From NCBI GenBank assembly GCA_046329555.1, contig JAXLUK010000006.1, positions 1 to 64,000 on the forward strand: DNA of 64,000 nt. Direction: 5' to 3'. The notes beneath the pieces are model-generated. The model was given only the letters and a program-made list of their open reading frames with translations, was not told the DNA's origin and searched no databases. Position numbers and translations under genes: made by a program. Positions 17,381-26,124 of this stretch are shown piece after piece. Numbering within the stretch: position 1 is the stretch's first letter; every line of letters starts with the position of its first letter. This stretch comes from UBA1941 sp046329555 (GTDB lineage Bacteria > Bacteroidota > Bacteroidia > Chitinophagales > LD1).

Positions 17381-18508
17381 ATGAATAAGGCCATCTTTTT
17401 GAGCTTTTTGTTACTTACAGGAAGCGCTTTCGCCCAGATTCCGATCCTCAATTCATCATTTGAGGATTCATCCTCGAATGACTGGCTATGTAGGGGGCAG
17501 TATATTAAAGATTGGATTATTTGTAATCGTTATGCTGCAGTTTTTGATTCGATTTCACGTTCTATTTGTGATCCTCCCAATGATACATTTTATCCTTCAC
17601 ACGGATATAGGTCGAAAAGATATTTGTTCATACAAAATCTGGATAATTCTTTATCCGGTACAGGTATCATGTCTCAATGGCTAAATTGCACATTGCGTAA
17701 AGGAAGGAGCTATTTTTTCAACTTGCATGCTACCCAAATAAGGCATTATATAGGCCCTACTCCATCAAAACTGGAAGTTTGGCTGGGTTCAGATAGTTGC
17801 CGAAAGGACCAGCTTATTCATGTAAGCGATAGCCTGCCTTTGGCATGGACCAGGTTGAATATTGAGTTTGTTCCGGATAGCAATTATCAGTACTTGATAC
17901 TGACATGTCGCCACATGAATTACCCACCGCAACAGCCATTTGGCATTCTTGCGTTAGATTCTATTTCTTCCATATATACAGGTACATTACATCATGTGCA
18001 TTTTGCAATTCATGATACCCTTATTGCTAAGAACCAATGTGTGCATCTTACCGCAGCGCCTACTTCTCCTTTCGATTCGGTTTATTGGTTACGCATTCAT
18101 CCCAATGGCAAAGTGGATACTTTTGGTTATGGCCAAATGCAGATATTAGAATGTCCAACAGACTCCAATACGATATATGTAGCTGCCCTGGCTGATTAGG
18201 GATGGAGTTGTAGCGGTAAATGGTGGAGTTACGATACGGCACGGGTGCGCATGCAGCTCCATACCGGCATTTCGGATGTGAGCGAAGATTGGAGTAGTTT
18301 TCATATTTATCCCAATCCGGTTCGTGATAATCTTATGATACAGACCGGAAGGAAGGAAAGTTATTGGTATTCGATTCAGGATATGCTTGGCAAAAGCTAT
18401 TTAGGGGGTCATGTTCAGGACGGTGCAGTAATTGATGTTGCGGGCCTGCCGCGCGGGATCTATGTTGTAAGCGTTGGCGGACGAGTATTCAAACTGATAA
18501 AGGATTAA
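17381..18508 (+). pseudogene. Secreted T9SS protein interrupted by an in-frame stop codon
   Basis: The frame from ATG 17381 encodes a signal peptide (MNKAIFLSFLLLTGSAFA) and a beta-rich domain with 'LNSSFEDSSSNDW'. It reaches TAG at 18197-18199. The same frame continues without another stop through 'GWSCSGKWWSYDTARVRM' into a full T9SS C-terminal sorting domain ('FHIYPNPVRDNLMIQ' ... 'LPRGIYVVSVGG') to TAA at 18508. Together about 375 residues would be a normal secreted protein; as read, the product lacks its export tag. No frameshift is needed, only one base change. It lies within the DNA that separates ccoI from ccoS. Confidence 0.8.
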
Positions 18509-18557
18509 AGGATTAAATGAGTTAATTCCCCCTGCTGTTCTACGTTTGTGTGAAATT

Positions 18558-18617
18558 TGGTCGAAGTTAGGACGGGATGGAGCTAATTTAATAAGGAATA
18601 GTTAGAACCTTCGACCA
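18558..18617. repeat. 9-bp inverted repeat upstream of Fic gene
   Basis: TGGTCGAAG at 18558-18566 and CTTCGACCA at 18609-18617 are perfect inverted copies separated by 42 nt. They lie in the AT-rich 289-nt gap before the Fic gene and could be a remnant terminal repeat or a hairpin. Function unknown. Confidence 0.4.
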
Positions 18618-18797
18618 GATTGCGTCATTAAATTTCAGCATAAATGTATTACAAGTGTGCTACAAATGTTTGCAAGATGCTTGTTAATTGTTGTAAAATG
18701 CATTAAGTTTGCAAAGTGTTGATAAATAAGACTTTTGTAAGTCAAGATGTTAAGTCATGGTTTCTATTTACGCAAATCATTAAAGAGCTAATTCCAA

Positions 18798-19961
18798 ATG
18801 TCAGAAGCAGGGTTTTTACATTACGATTTAAAATTGATAGAGCCGTCTTTTGGTTCTGAACTCACGGATTTAATTATTGAATTGGATTATCTCCGCAAGA
18901 AACCGCTTGGGGGTTCCACACACCCAAAGGTTTTTTTTCAGTTGAAACACATCTTTCATACACTTGAAAGTATTGGGTCAGCAAGAATTGAAGGGAACAA
19001 TACAACCATTGCAGAATACATTGAAACAAAACTTGCAGGAAGTAAGAAAGTTCCACCAAGTATCAAAGAAATTCAGAACATTGAAAAGGCAATGGCATTC
19101 ATTGAAGAGAATGTAAAAGATTATCCAATCAACAGAGCATTTTTAAGTGAGATACACAAAATGATTGTTGATGGATTATTACCGCCTCCAGATGGAGAAG
19201 GAGATGGAACTCCAGGTGAATACAGAAAAACAAACTTGAAAATAAATAAGTCAACACACAAGCCGCCTGAATGGTTAAGAGTAGATGATTACATGAATGA
19301 ATTGATAGATTTTGTCAATAGAGAAGACAGTCCAAAATATGATTTACTTAAAGCTGCAATTGCCCATCATCGGTTTGTTTGGATTCACCCGTTTAGTAAT
19401 GGCAATGGTAGAACAGTTCGGCTGTTTACATATGCAATTCTTGTAAGAACAGGTTTCAATGTTAATGTTGGAAGAATAATAAATCCTACTGCTGTATTTT
19501 GCAGTAATAGAAATGATTATTATGCAAATTTGTCCGAAGCCGACAAAGGAACAGATGCAGGAATAATAACTTGGATTGAATATGTTTTGAAAGGATTGAA
19601 AGAGGAGATTGAAAAAATTGATAAGCTTTTGGATTACAATTTTTTGAGAAAGGAAATTCTGATTCCTACAATCACTCACTCGTTGGAGAGGAAATATATC
19701 ACCGATGTTGAAGCAAAAATTTTGAAAAAAGCTATTGACAAGCAAGTAATCCAAGCGGCAAATGTCAAAGAATTTTTTGGTGGTAAGGCCGATGCAGAAG
19801 TGTCAAGGCAAATCAGAAAATTGATTGACAAGAAAATGCTTGTTCCCGAAAAAGAAGGCACAAGAAAATATGTTTTGCGTTTTGATAATAGCTACTTACT
19901 TAGAAGTGTTATGAAGTCGTTGGGTGAAAAAGGATTCCTTCCTATCCGGGATGCAGTTTGA
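18798..19961 (+). CDS. Fic family protein with N-terminal inhibitory motif
   Basis: 387 residues. The catalytic Fic motif HPFSNGNGR (His197 to Arg205) is intact, so AMP or another nucleotide-derived group could be transferred to target proteins. An autoinhibitory motif (S/T)xxxE(G/N) reads S61-ARI-E65-G66 in the N-terminal helix, which makes it a class II, self-inhibited Fic protein. The C-terminal 90 residues resemble a winged helix ('ADAEVSRQIRKLIDKKMLVPE'). The DNA is visibly more AT-rich and uses AGA/ACA codons more than its neighbours, suggesting horizontal acquisition. No separate antitoxin gene is adjacent. Confidence 0.93.
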   Translation: MSEAGFLHYDLKLIEPSFGSELTDLIIELDYLRKKPLGGSTHPKVFFQLKHIFHTLESIGSARIEGNNTTIAEYIETKLAGSKKVPPSIKEIQNIEKAMAFIEENVKDYPINRAFLSEIHKMIVDGLLPPPDGEGDGTPGEYRKTNLKINKSTHKPPEWLRVDDYMNELIDFVNREDSPKYDLLKAAIAHHRFVWIHPFSNGNGRTVRLFTYAILVRTGFNVNVGRIINPTAVFCSNRNDYYANLSEADKGTDAGIITWIEYVLKGLKEEIEKIDKLLDYNFLRKEILIPTITHSLERKYITDVEAKILKKAIDKQVIQAANVKEFFGGKADAEVSRQIRKLIDKKMLVPEKEGTRKYVLRFDNSYLLRSVMKSLGEKGFLPIRDAV

Positions 19962-20292
19962 TAGTAGCACTGTCGGTCGGAGTCGCGAAATGCTAACCGC
20001 ATAACTCTGAAATATACGCAATTCAATTCCGGCAATCATTCCCCAAAAAGTAGGCGTGATCACCCATCCGTGCGCACTGATCCCTTCCGCGGCAGGGCGG
20101 CGCGGCGGCCGCCTGTCTCAACCCCTTATAAGTTGGACGATTTTTTCAAAATGGTTTGCTGGTTTTCGGTATTCGTTTCTGTGAGATTAGAAGAAGTTAA
20201 TGTAATGGGTAGATAGCGTATTGTTCAAGACGTTGATCAGGTTGTGAATAGATTATTGTAGCGCATCACTTCCCCTATATTTTTTCATTTCC

Positions 20293-20432
20293 CCATCGCG
20301 TTAGGGATGGCAGCGGAAAGCCCCGGCTGAGGAACGAAGGCCGGGCTTGCAGCGAACAGCCCGACCCCGAAGGCAGCGATGATTTGTGATGGAGGTGGAT
20401 GCGCGCCAATCCGCTGCCGAAGGGGGAACGCC
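20293..20432 (+). repeat. Composite hairpin repeat, family II, copy A
   Basis: It begins with CCATCGCGT and contains GGAAAGCCC, GAGGAACGAAG and CCGACCCC before ending GGGGGAACGCC. Two hairpins are visible: 20319-20327 with 20340-20347, and GGCAGCG (20372-20378) with CGCTGCC (20412-20418). The same ordered blocks occur at 37191-37335 with different but still complementary stem sequences. Confidence 0.6.
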
Positions 20433-20618
20433 CTAATCGTCTACTACTATCATTTCCTCCTCGCCAATCGCATGTGGCTGCTTGTACGTGAGTAAATGGT
20501 GGTGGCGATTACCCGCTGCATTCAGTTTTTCTATACGAAATTTTCGTCTTGTTGTCGATTCATTGGTCACCGCTAAACGACCATGATATCTGCTTCTCCG
20601 GAGCCTGGTGATTAGTGT

Positions 20619-20632
20619 ATGACGAAAATCAT
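20619..20632. promoter_or_regulatory. Putative Crp/FNR-type site upstream of ccoS
   Basis: The element is ATGACGAAAATCAT, flanked to give TATGA-N6-TCATA, a perfect 5-bp inverted repeat with Crp/FNR spacing, about 65-80 nt before the ccoS ATG. It resembles the site before ccoI. Binding is inference. Confidence 0.4.
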
Positions 20633-20644
20633 ATCCGGTACTGC

Positions 20645-20659
20645 GTGAAATCATTTCAC
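20645..20659. promoter_or_regulatory. 15-bp perfect palindrome upstream of ccoS
   Basis: GTGAAATCATTTCAC is a perfect palindrome around a central C, 39 nt before the ccoS start. The TGA/TCA halves are 7 nt apart, not the usual 6 of Crp/FNR sites, so it may be another regulator's operator. Confidence 0.4.
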
Positions 20660-20698
20660 CGGGGTATTCGCACGCCTACTATTGCATCTGTATTCGAT

Positions 20699-20860
20699 AT
20701 GAGTGTCATTTTCATTTTAATCGGTTTTAGTCTGCTGCTGGCCATCGGGTTTCTGATTGGTTTTATCATCAGCGTGAAGAGCGGTCAGTTTGATGATGAC
20801 TATACGCCTTCAGTGCGTATTCTCTTCGAAGACACCAGGAAGGAGGATCAAAATAAATAA
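20699..20860 (+). CDS. ccoS: Cbb3-type oxidase assembly protein CcoS
   Basis: A 53-residue protein with one N-terminal membrane helix ('MSVIFILIGFSLLLAIGF' onward) followed by the family pattern 'SGQFDD' and a short charged tail. CcoS is needed to insert cofactors into cytochrome cbb3. The frame is open upstream, but the ATG at 20699 gives the typical family start. It ends 1 nt before the ccoNO ATG, and an AAGGAGG sequence near its 3' end could serve ccoNO as ribosome binding site. Confidence 0.9.
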   Translation: MSVIFILIGFSLLLAIGFLIGFIISVKSGQFDDDYTPSVRILFEDTRKEDQNK

Positions 20861-20861
20861 T

Positions 20862-22991
20862 ATGCAAACAGAAAAATTCAGCTACGACAACCGCATAGTT
20901 CGGCTCTTTGCCAACGCGGTTTTGCTGTGGAGCTTAGTGGGCCTGTTGGTTGGGGTGATTATTGCCCTGCAACTGATTATGCCTTCACTGAACTTCATGG
21001 AACAACTCAGTTTTGGGCGATTACGGCCTTTGCACACCAATGCCGTGATTTTCGCCTTTGTAGGTAATGGTATTTTTATGGGCGTTTACTACGCCCTGCA
21101 ACGCCTTTGTAAGGCCAGAATGTGGAATGATACGCTGAGCCGTATTCACTTCTGGGGCTGGCAACTGATTATTGTGCTGGCCGCGGTAACGCTGATTTTT
21201 GGCTTTTCTACCGGTAAAGAATATGCCGAGCTGGAATGGCCCATTGACATTCTGATTACCCTGATTTGGGTGGTTTTTGGCGTGAATATGTTCGGTACCA
21301 TTCTGGTGCGCCGCGAGCGCCATCTGTATGTGGCGATCTGGTTTTTCATTGCTACCTGGATTACGGTGGCGATGTTGCACATTGTAAACTCCTTAGAGTT
21401 GCCTGTGCACCTGCTCAAGAGTTATAGCATTTATGCCGGTGTACAAGATGCGTTGGTGCAGTGGTGGTATGGCCACAATGCGGTGGCGTTTTTCCTGACC
21501 ACGCCGTATTTGGGTTTGATGTATTACTACCTGCCCAAAGCCGCCGGCCGGCCGGTGTATTCGTACCGGTTATCGGTCATCCATTTCTGGGCGCTTATTT
21601 TCATTTATATCTGGGCGGGTCCGCACCACTTGTTATACACCGCCTTGCCGGATTGGGCGCAATCGCTGGGCACGGTGTTTAGTGTGATGCTGATTATGCC
21701 GAGCTGGGGCGGTATGCTGAACGGATTACTGACCCTGCGCGGCGCGTGGGATAAGGTGCGCGATGATGTGGTGCTGAAATTCTTTGTGGTGGCGGTTACG
21801 GCCTATGGTATGGCTACGTTTGAAGGGCCGATGTTGTCGATTAAGAGTGTGAATTCGATTTCGCATTATACCGACTGGACCATTGCGCACGTTCACGTAG
21901 GTGCGCTGGGATGGAATGGCTTCTTCACTTTCGGGATGTTATTCTGGCTGATTCCGAGATTGTATCAAACCAATTTGTATTCAAAGCGGCTGGCTAATTT
22001 CCATTTCTGGATTGGCACGCTGGGGATTTTGTTCTATGCCATTCCGATGTACTGGGGTGCGCTTACGCAGTGGAGTATGTTGCGGCAGTTTACGGAAGAA
22101 GGGGTGTTGAAGTATCCTAACTTCCTGGAGACGCTGAAGGCGATTATGCCGATGTATGCGATGCGCGCTTTTGGCGGCACCTTGTATTTTGTTGGTGCAT
22201 GTGTAGGTGTTTACAATTTGGTGAAGACGGCACAGCAAGGTTCCTTCCTGGCGGAAGAGGCTGCTGAGGCACCCGCTTTAACGGATACGCATGCGGTGCA
22301 CAGCAACGAATACTGGCACCGTTGGATTGAGCGCCGTCCGGTGCAAATGTTGGTGTTCTCTTTCATTGCTGTGGCGATTGGCGGATTGATTGAATTTATT
22401 CCAACGTTTCTGGTTCAGAGCAACATTCCCACCATTGCCAGTGTGAAGCCCTATACGCCGCTGGAGTTAGAAGGCCGAGATTTATACCTGCGTGAAGGAT
22501 GTTATGTATGTCACTCGCAGATGGTGCGGCCGTTCCGCGAGGAGGTAGCGCGTTATGGAGAGTACTCTAAGGCCGGCGAATTTGTTTATGACCATCCGTT
22601 CCAGTGGGGCAGTAAGCGCACCGGTCCGGATTTGGCCCGCGAAGGCGGTCGTTATCCGGATAGCTGGCATTATAATCACATGGACGATCCGCGTACGATG
22701 AGTCCGGGATCAATTATGCCGCCGTACGGCCATATGTTGGATCGCGATTTGGATGTATCGCATACGGCTGAGAAGATCAGGGCGATGCAGATTCTAGGCG
22801 TGCCATATCCAAAAGGCTATGATTTGGTGGCGGTATCGGATTTAGAAAAGCAGGCCAAGCAGATTCAGGAAAGCCTGCGCAAAGACAGTATTAAGACGTC
22901 GGAGAAGAAGGAGATCATCGCGATGATTGCTTATCTGCAACGTTTAGGAACCGATATTAAAGGAGAGAAGGCTGTAGCCGCTGCTCAATAA
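20862..22991 (+). CDS. ccoNO: Cytochrome cbb3 oxidase, fused CcoN-CcoO subunits
   Basis: 709 residues from the ATG at 20862. The N-terminal part (about residues 1-470) is the multi-pass heme-copper oxidase subunit I: 'PLHTNAVIFAF' and 'HNAVAFFLTTPYLGLMYYYLP' carry heme and CuB His residues, and 'HVHVGALGWNGFF' the heme ligands. After a linker and TM helix, the CcoO part has one c-type heme motif CYVCH near residue 547 and 'TGPDLAREGGRY'. It is the catalytic core reducing O2 at high affinity in the inner membrane. The N-O fusion is normal in Bacteroidota. Confidence 0.96.
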   Translation: MQTEKFSYDNRIVRLFANAVLLWSLVGLLVGVIIALQLIMPSLNFMEQLSFGRLRPLHTNAVIFAFVGNGIFMGVYYALQRLCKARMWNDTLSRIHFWGWQLIIVLAAVTLIFGFSTGKEYAELEWPIDILITLIWVVFGVNMFGTILVRRERHLYVAIWFFIATWITVAMLHIVNSLELPVHLLKSYSIYAGVQDALVQWWYGHNAVAFFLTTPYLGLMYYYLPKAAGRPVYSYRLSVIHFWALIFIYIWAGPHHLLYTALPDWAQSLGTVFSVMLIMPSWGGMLNGLLTLRGAWDKVRDDVVLKFFVVAVTAYGMATFEGPMLSIKSVNSISHYTDWTIAHVHVGALGWNGFFTFGMLFWLIPRLYQTNLYSKRLANFHFWIGTLGILFYAIPMYWGALTQWSMLRQFTEEGVLKYPNFLETLKAIMPMYAMRAFGGTLYFVGACVGVYNLVKTAQQGSFLAEEAAEAPALTDTHAVHSNEYWHRWIERRPVQMLVFSFIAVAIGGLIEFIPTFLVQSNIPTIASVKPYTPLELEGRDLYLREGCYVCHSQMVRPFREEVARYGEYSKAGEFVYDHPFQWGSKRTGPDLAREGGRYPDSWHYNHMDDPRTMSPGSIMPPYGHMLDRDLDVSHTAEKIRAMQILGVPYPKGYDLVAVSDLEKQAKQIQESLRKDSIKTSEKKEIIAMIAYLQRLGTDIKGEKAVAAAQ

Positions 22992-23011
22992 CTCAATTAA
23001 ACGCAATAACC

Positions 23012-23176
23012 ATGTTTTCATTTATCAAGAAATATACCGAAACCCTTCACGGGGTGGATTGGTGCGGTGATATCGCGCTGGTGATTTTCGTAGCCATTTT
23101 TGTGGCCATGCTATATACCGCGTTGCGGGCCGACAAGACCTACATTGACGAATTAGAACAAATTCCTTTCAAATAA
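23012..23176 (+). CDS. ccoQ: Cbb3 oxidase small subunit CcoQ
   Basis: A 54-residue protein: MFSFIKKYTETLHGVDWCGD, then one membrane helix (about residues 22-40), then 'RADKTYIDELEQIPFK'. Its position between ccoNO and ccoP, its size and the single helix identify it as CcoQ/FixQ, which stabilises the oxidase complex. It begins 20 nt after the ccoNO stop and ends 10 nt before ccoP. Confidence 0.85.
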   Translation: MFSFIKKYTETLHGVDWCGDIALVIFVAIFVAMLYTALRADKTYIDELEQIPFK

Positions 23177-23186
23177 AACATTTCCT

Positions 23187-24275
23187 ATGAAGCGAATTTT
23201 TGCTTTCCCCTTCCTATTTCTTCCCGTGCTGGCGATGGCCCAGGAGACCGCCGCCGCAGCCCCTCCGCAAGATAGCGGCGATGGCCTGATGTATCTGCTG
23301 GTTGGTGCAGCCTCGGTGTTGCTGCTGGCCATTCTGGTACTGGGCAATGTATTGATTAAACTCACCGAGCTGGTGATTAAAAAGAATGCAAAGGCGATGC
23401 TGGTGCTGCCCATGCTGTTGATGAGTGCGTGGGCTATGGCCGAGGGAACTCCGGCTGTTCCGGTTGCTGCTTCAGCGCCAACCAATTGGAATTACGTGGT
23501 AGCCGGTGTCGTTATTGGCATTGAATTGCTGGTGATTTTATTGTACTCGATTCAAATCAGAAGTCGCTTGCGCGATTTATCGGATAAGCCGGTGGCAACA
23601 GAAGCGCCAGTTGCAGAATTACCGCGGTTCCTGGATAATTTCAATGCTTCTGTGGCGATTGATAAGGAACACGACATTTTGCTGGATCACAACTACGATG
23701 GTATTCGCGAGTTGGATAATGATTTACCACCATGGTGGAAATACAGTTTCTATATCAGTATTGTTTGGGCGTTCTGTTACATCGTGTATTACTTTTTTGG
23801 TGGCCCCGGACAAATTGATGAATACAACAAGGCGGTTGCAGATGCCAAGGTACAGATGGAAGAATACGCCCGGAAAAATAAAGACCGCGTGGATGAGAAT
23901 AATGTGAAGTTGGCAGATGCTGCTGGTATTTCAGAAGGTGCGGATATCTTTAAAGCGAACTGTGTGGCGTGCCATGGCAGCAAGGGTGAAGGCGGCGTTG
24001 GTCCTAACCTGACCGATGTTTACTGGTTGCACGGTGGTTCTATCAACGAGATTTTCAAGAGTATTAAGTACGGCTGGACGGCTAAGGGTATGAAAGCATG
24101 GGAGACCGATTTAAGTGCGGGTCAAATCAGAAATGTGGCCAGTTTTATTCACTCGCTGCAAGGTTCCAATCCGCCAAACGGCAAAGCACCGCAAGGGGAG
24201 ATGATGGCTGCTGCTGGTGAAGCGAAGGGCGCTGACTCTTCAGTTGTAGCAGTAGCAGATACTACTAAAAAGTAA
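23187..24275 (+). CDS. ccoP: Cbb3 oxidase cytochrome c subunit CcoP
   Basis: 362 residues. There are hydrophobic segments near the N-terminus, a second around 60-85, one near 95-120 and one around 180-205, where 'DNDLPPWWKYSFYISIVWA' is the classic CcoP N-terminal signature. One c-type heme motif CVACH lies near residue 258, with distal Met probably in 'AKGMKAW'. Alpha-proteobacterial CcoP has two hemes; this one has a single heme c and an extra N-terminal membrane region, as is common in Bacteroidota. It passes electrons to CcoO/CcoN. Confidence 0.93.
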   Translation: MKRIFAFPFLFLPVLAMAQETAAAAPPQDSGDGLMYLLVGAASVLLLAILVLGNVLIKLTELVIKKNAKAMLVLPMLLMSAWAMAEGTPAVPVAASAPTNWNYVVAGVVIGIELLVILLYSIQIRSRLRDLSDKPVATEAPVAELPRFLDNFNASVAIDKEHDILLDHNYDGIRELDNDLPPWWKYSFYISIVWAFCYIVYYFFGGPGQIDEYNKAVADAKVQMEEYARKNKDRVDENNVKLADAAGISEGADIFKANCVACHGSKGEGGVGPNLTDVYWLHGGSINEIFKSIKYGWTAKGMKAWETDLSAGQIRNVASFIHSLQGSNPPNGKAPQGEMMAAAGEAKGADSSVVAVADTTKK

Positions 24276-24280
24276 TTGGC

Positions 24281-25675
24281 ATGTCAAAGGCAGATGATAC
24301 ATTTCGGGATTCCATAGGTACCGTTACCAAGGAAGGAAAGCGGAACTGGATTTTCGCGAAACGGCCTGCCGGAAAGCTATACAATTACAGAAGTTATCTG
24401 TCGGTTGTTTATCTGCTATTGTTCTTTACGTTACCCTGGATAAAAATTCACGGCGAGCCGTTTCTGATGCTGAATATTGTGGACCGGAAGTTCAACATTT
24501 TCGGCATGGTATTCTGGCCGCAGGATTTCTTTCTGTTTGTGATTGCCATGCTCACTTTCATGGTGTTCATTGTGTTGTTCACGGTGGTGTATGGGCGTGT
24601 TTTTTGCGGCTGGGTGTGTCCGCAAACCATTTTTATGGAAATGGTTTTCAGAAAGGTGGAATACTGGATTGATGGCGATGCGGTACAGCAGAAAGTGCTG
24701 GCGCAGGCGCGTTGGAATGCCCGAAAAATCTATAAGCGTTCCTTGAAGTTTGTGTTGTTCTGGCTCATTTCTTTTGTGATTGCCAACTATTTTCTGGCCT
24801 ACCTCATCGGTATGGATCAGGTGTTGTTGTATGTGAAGGAAGGGGTAGGGGCGCACCTCGGGATTTTTATTCCCTTGCTGGTATTTACTTCGGTCTTCTT
24901 TTTTGTGTACTGGTGGTTCCGCGAGCAGGTGTGCTTGATTGTTTGTCCTTACGGCCGTTTGCAAGGTGTGATGCTGGATCGCAACTCTATTGTGGTGGCG
25001 TATGATTATGTTAGGGGCGAACCACGTGGCAGAATTAGCCGGCACGGCGATCAGCAATTGGGCGATTGTATCGATTGCTTAGACTGTGTGAAAGTTTGTC
25101 CAACCGGAATTGATATCCGCAACGGCACCCAATTGGAATGTGTGAACTGCACGGCTTGTATAGATGCTTGTAATGCCGCCATGGAACGGGTAAATCGCCA
25201 TCCCGATTTAATCAAGTTTGCTTCAGAAGCCACTATTGCCAATAACGAAAAATTGCGTTTCACGCCGCGCATGGTTGGGTATACTGCGGTGCTGTCGGTA
25301 TTGGTGATTGTGCTTTGCGGATTTTTAGCTACGCGTAAAGATGTATCGGTAAATATTATGCGTGCGCAGGGCGCATTATATCAGGAACAGCCAGGCGGTA
25401 AATGGAGTAATCTATATACCATCAAGGTGTTGAATAAATCGCATCGCGATTTGCCGGTAGCGCTGAAGGTAGAAGATATGCCAGAAGGTAAAGCGTCTGT
25501 AAATATTGTGGGGCAACTCATTGCGAAGAAAGAAGGCGATGGCGATGGGGTGTTTTTTGTGATTGTAGATAAAGGGGTGTTTCATACCCGGAAAAATAAA
25601 GTAACCATAGGTGTTTATGCGGAAGGCAAGAAGCTGGATGCGGTAACCACCAGTTTTATCATACCAAACGAATAA
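24281..25675 (+). CDS. ccoG: Cytochrome c oxidase accessory protein CcoG (FixG/RdxA)
   Basis: 464 residues with several membrane helices and a polyferredoxin core. 'CGWVCPQ' and 'CLIVCPYGRLQG' precede two 4Fe-4S-type Cys clusters (residues about 262-298: 'CIDCLDCVKVCPTG' and 'CVNCTACIDAC'). The C-terminal third is an Ig-like periplasmic domain. CcoG is implicated in copper reduction during cbb3 assembly. It starts 5 nt after ccoP and is followed 2 nt later by ccoH. Confidence 0.95.
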   Translation: MSKADDTFRDSIGTVTKEGKRNWIFAKRPAGKLYNYRSYLSVVYLLLFFTLPWIKIHGEPFLMLNIVDRKFNIFGMVFWPQDFFLFVIAMLTFMVFIVLFTVVYGRVFCGWVCPQTIFMEMVFRKVEYWIDGDAVQQKVLAQARWNARKIYKRSLKFVLFWLISFVIANYFLAYLIGMDQVLLYVKEGVGAHLGIFIPLLVFTSVFFFVYWWFREQVCLIVCPYGRLQGVMLDRNSIVVAYDYVRGEPRGRISRHGDQQLGDCIDCLDCVKVCPTGIDIRNGTQLECVNCTACIDACNAAMERVNRHPDLIKFASEATIANNEKLRFTPRMVGYTAVLSVLVIVLCGFLATRKDVSVNIMRAQGALYQEQPGGKWSNLYTIKVLNKSHRDLPVALKVEDMPEGKASVNIVGQLIAKKEGDGDGVFFVIVDKGVFHTRKNKVTIGVYAEGKKLDAVTTSFIIPNE

Positions 25676-25677
25676 TT

Positions 25678-26118
25678 ATGGAAAGGATTAATTGGGGATG
25701 GCGACTGGGTTTTGTGTATAGCGGTTTTGTAGTGTTTATGTTGTTCATGGTATATCGCTCCACCCAGATGAAAACGGAATTGGTTTCGGCTAATTATTAT
25801 GATGAGGAGTTGAAATATCAGGAGCATATTGATGCGGTAAACCGAACAGCGCATTTGAGTGCGCCCTTGGCTATGGAAGTTGCTCATGGTGCGTTGCAAC
25901 TCACTTTTCCTCAGGAAGTGGCCAATGCCCATGTTACGGCTGAATTACATTGGTATTCACCCAGTCATCAAAGCGATGACCGCACCATGAAGCTCACGTA
26001 TCCTGAACAGAAGGAAGTGGCATTGTCTGATATAAAAAAGGGTCGCTACGAAGTGAAAGTAGATTGGTTTGCCAAAGGACGTCATTACTATAACGAGAAG
26101 GAGGTAACCATTAATTGA
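25678..26118 (+). CDS. ccoH: FixH/CcoH family cbb3 assembly protein
   Basis: 146 residues with one N-terminal membrane helix ('WGWRLGFVYSGFVVFMLFMVY') and a beta-rich extracytoplasmic domain containing 'VSANYYDEELKYQEHID', the usual FixH signature. It helps assemble the oxidase with CcoI. Very tight spacing to ccoG (2 nt) and to the next gene (6 nt) supports operon membership. Confidence 0.9.
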   Translation: MERINWGWRLGFVYSGFVVFMLFMVYRSTQMKTELVSANYYDEELKYQEHIDAVNRTAHLSAPLAMEVAHGALQLTFPQEVANAHVTAELHWYSPSHQSDDRTMKLTYPEQKEVALSDIKKGRYEVKVDWFAKGRHYYNEKEVTIN

Positions 26119-26124
26119 TTTGAT

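Larger units (their letters stand above)
19962..20698. other. 737-nt non-coding stretch between Fic gene and ccoS
   Basis: No convincing gene is present on either strand. It holds a GC-rich palindromic patch near 20095-20115 (GGCGCGGCGGCCGCC, also found near 31585), the type II composite hairpin repeat (20293-20432), and two palindromic candidate operators before ccoS. Confidence 0.6.

Noticed and set aside
18798..19961. Two-gene Fic toxin-antitoxin module
   Set aside because: No small antitoxin frame is adjacent; the inhibitory motif is within the protein itself.
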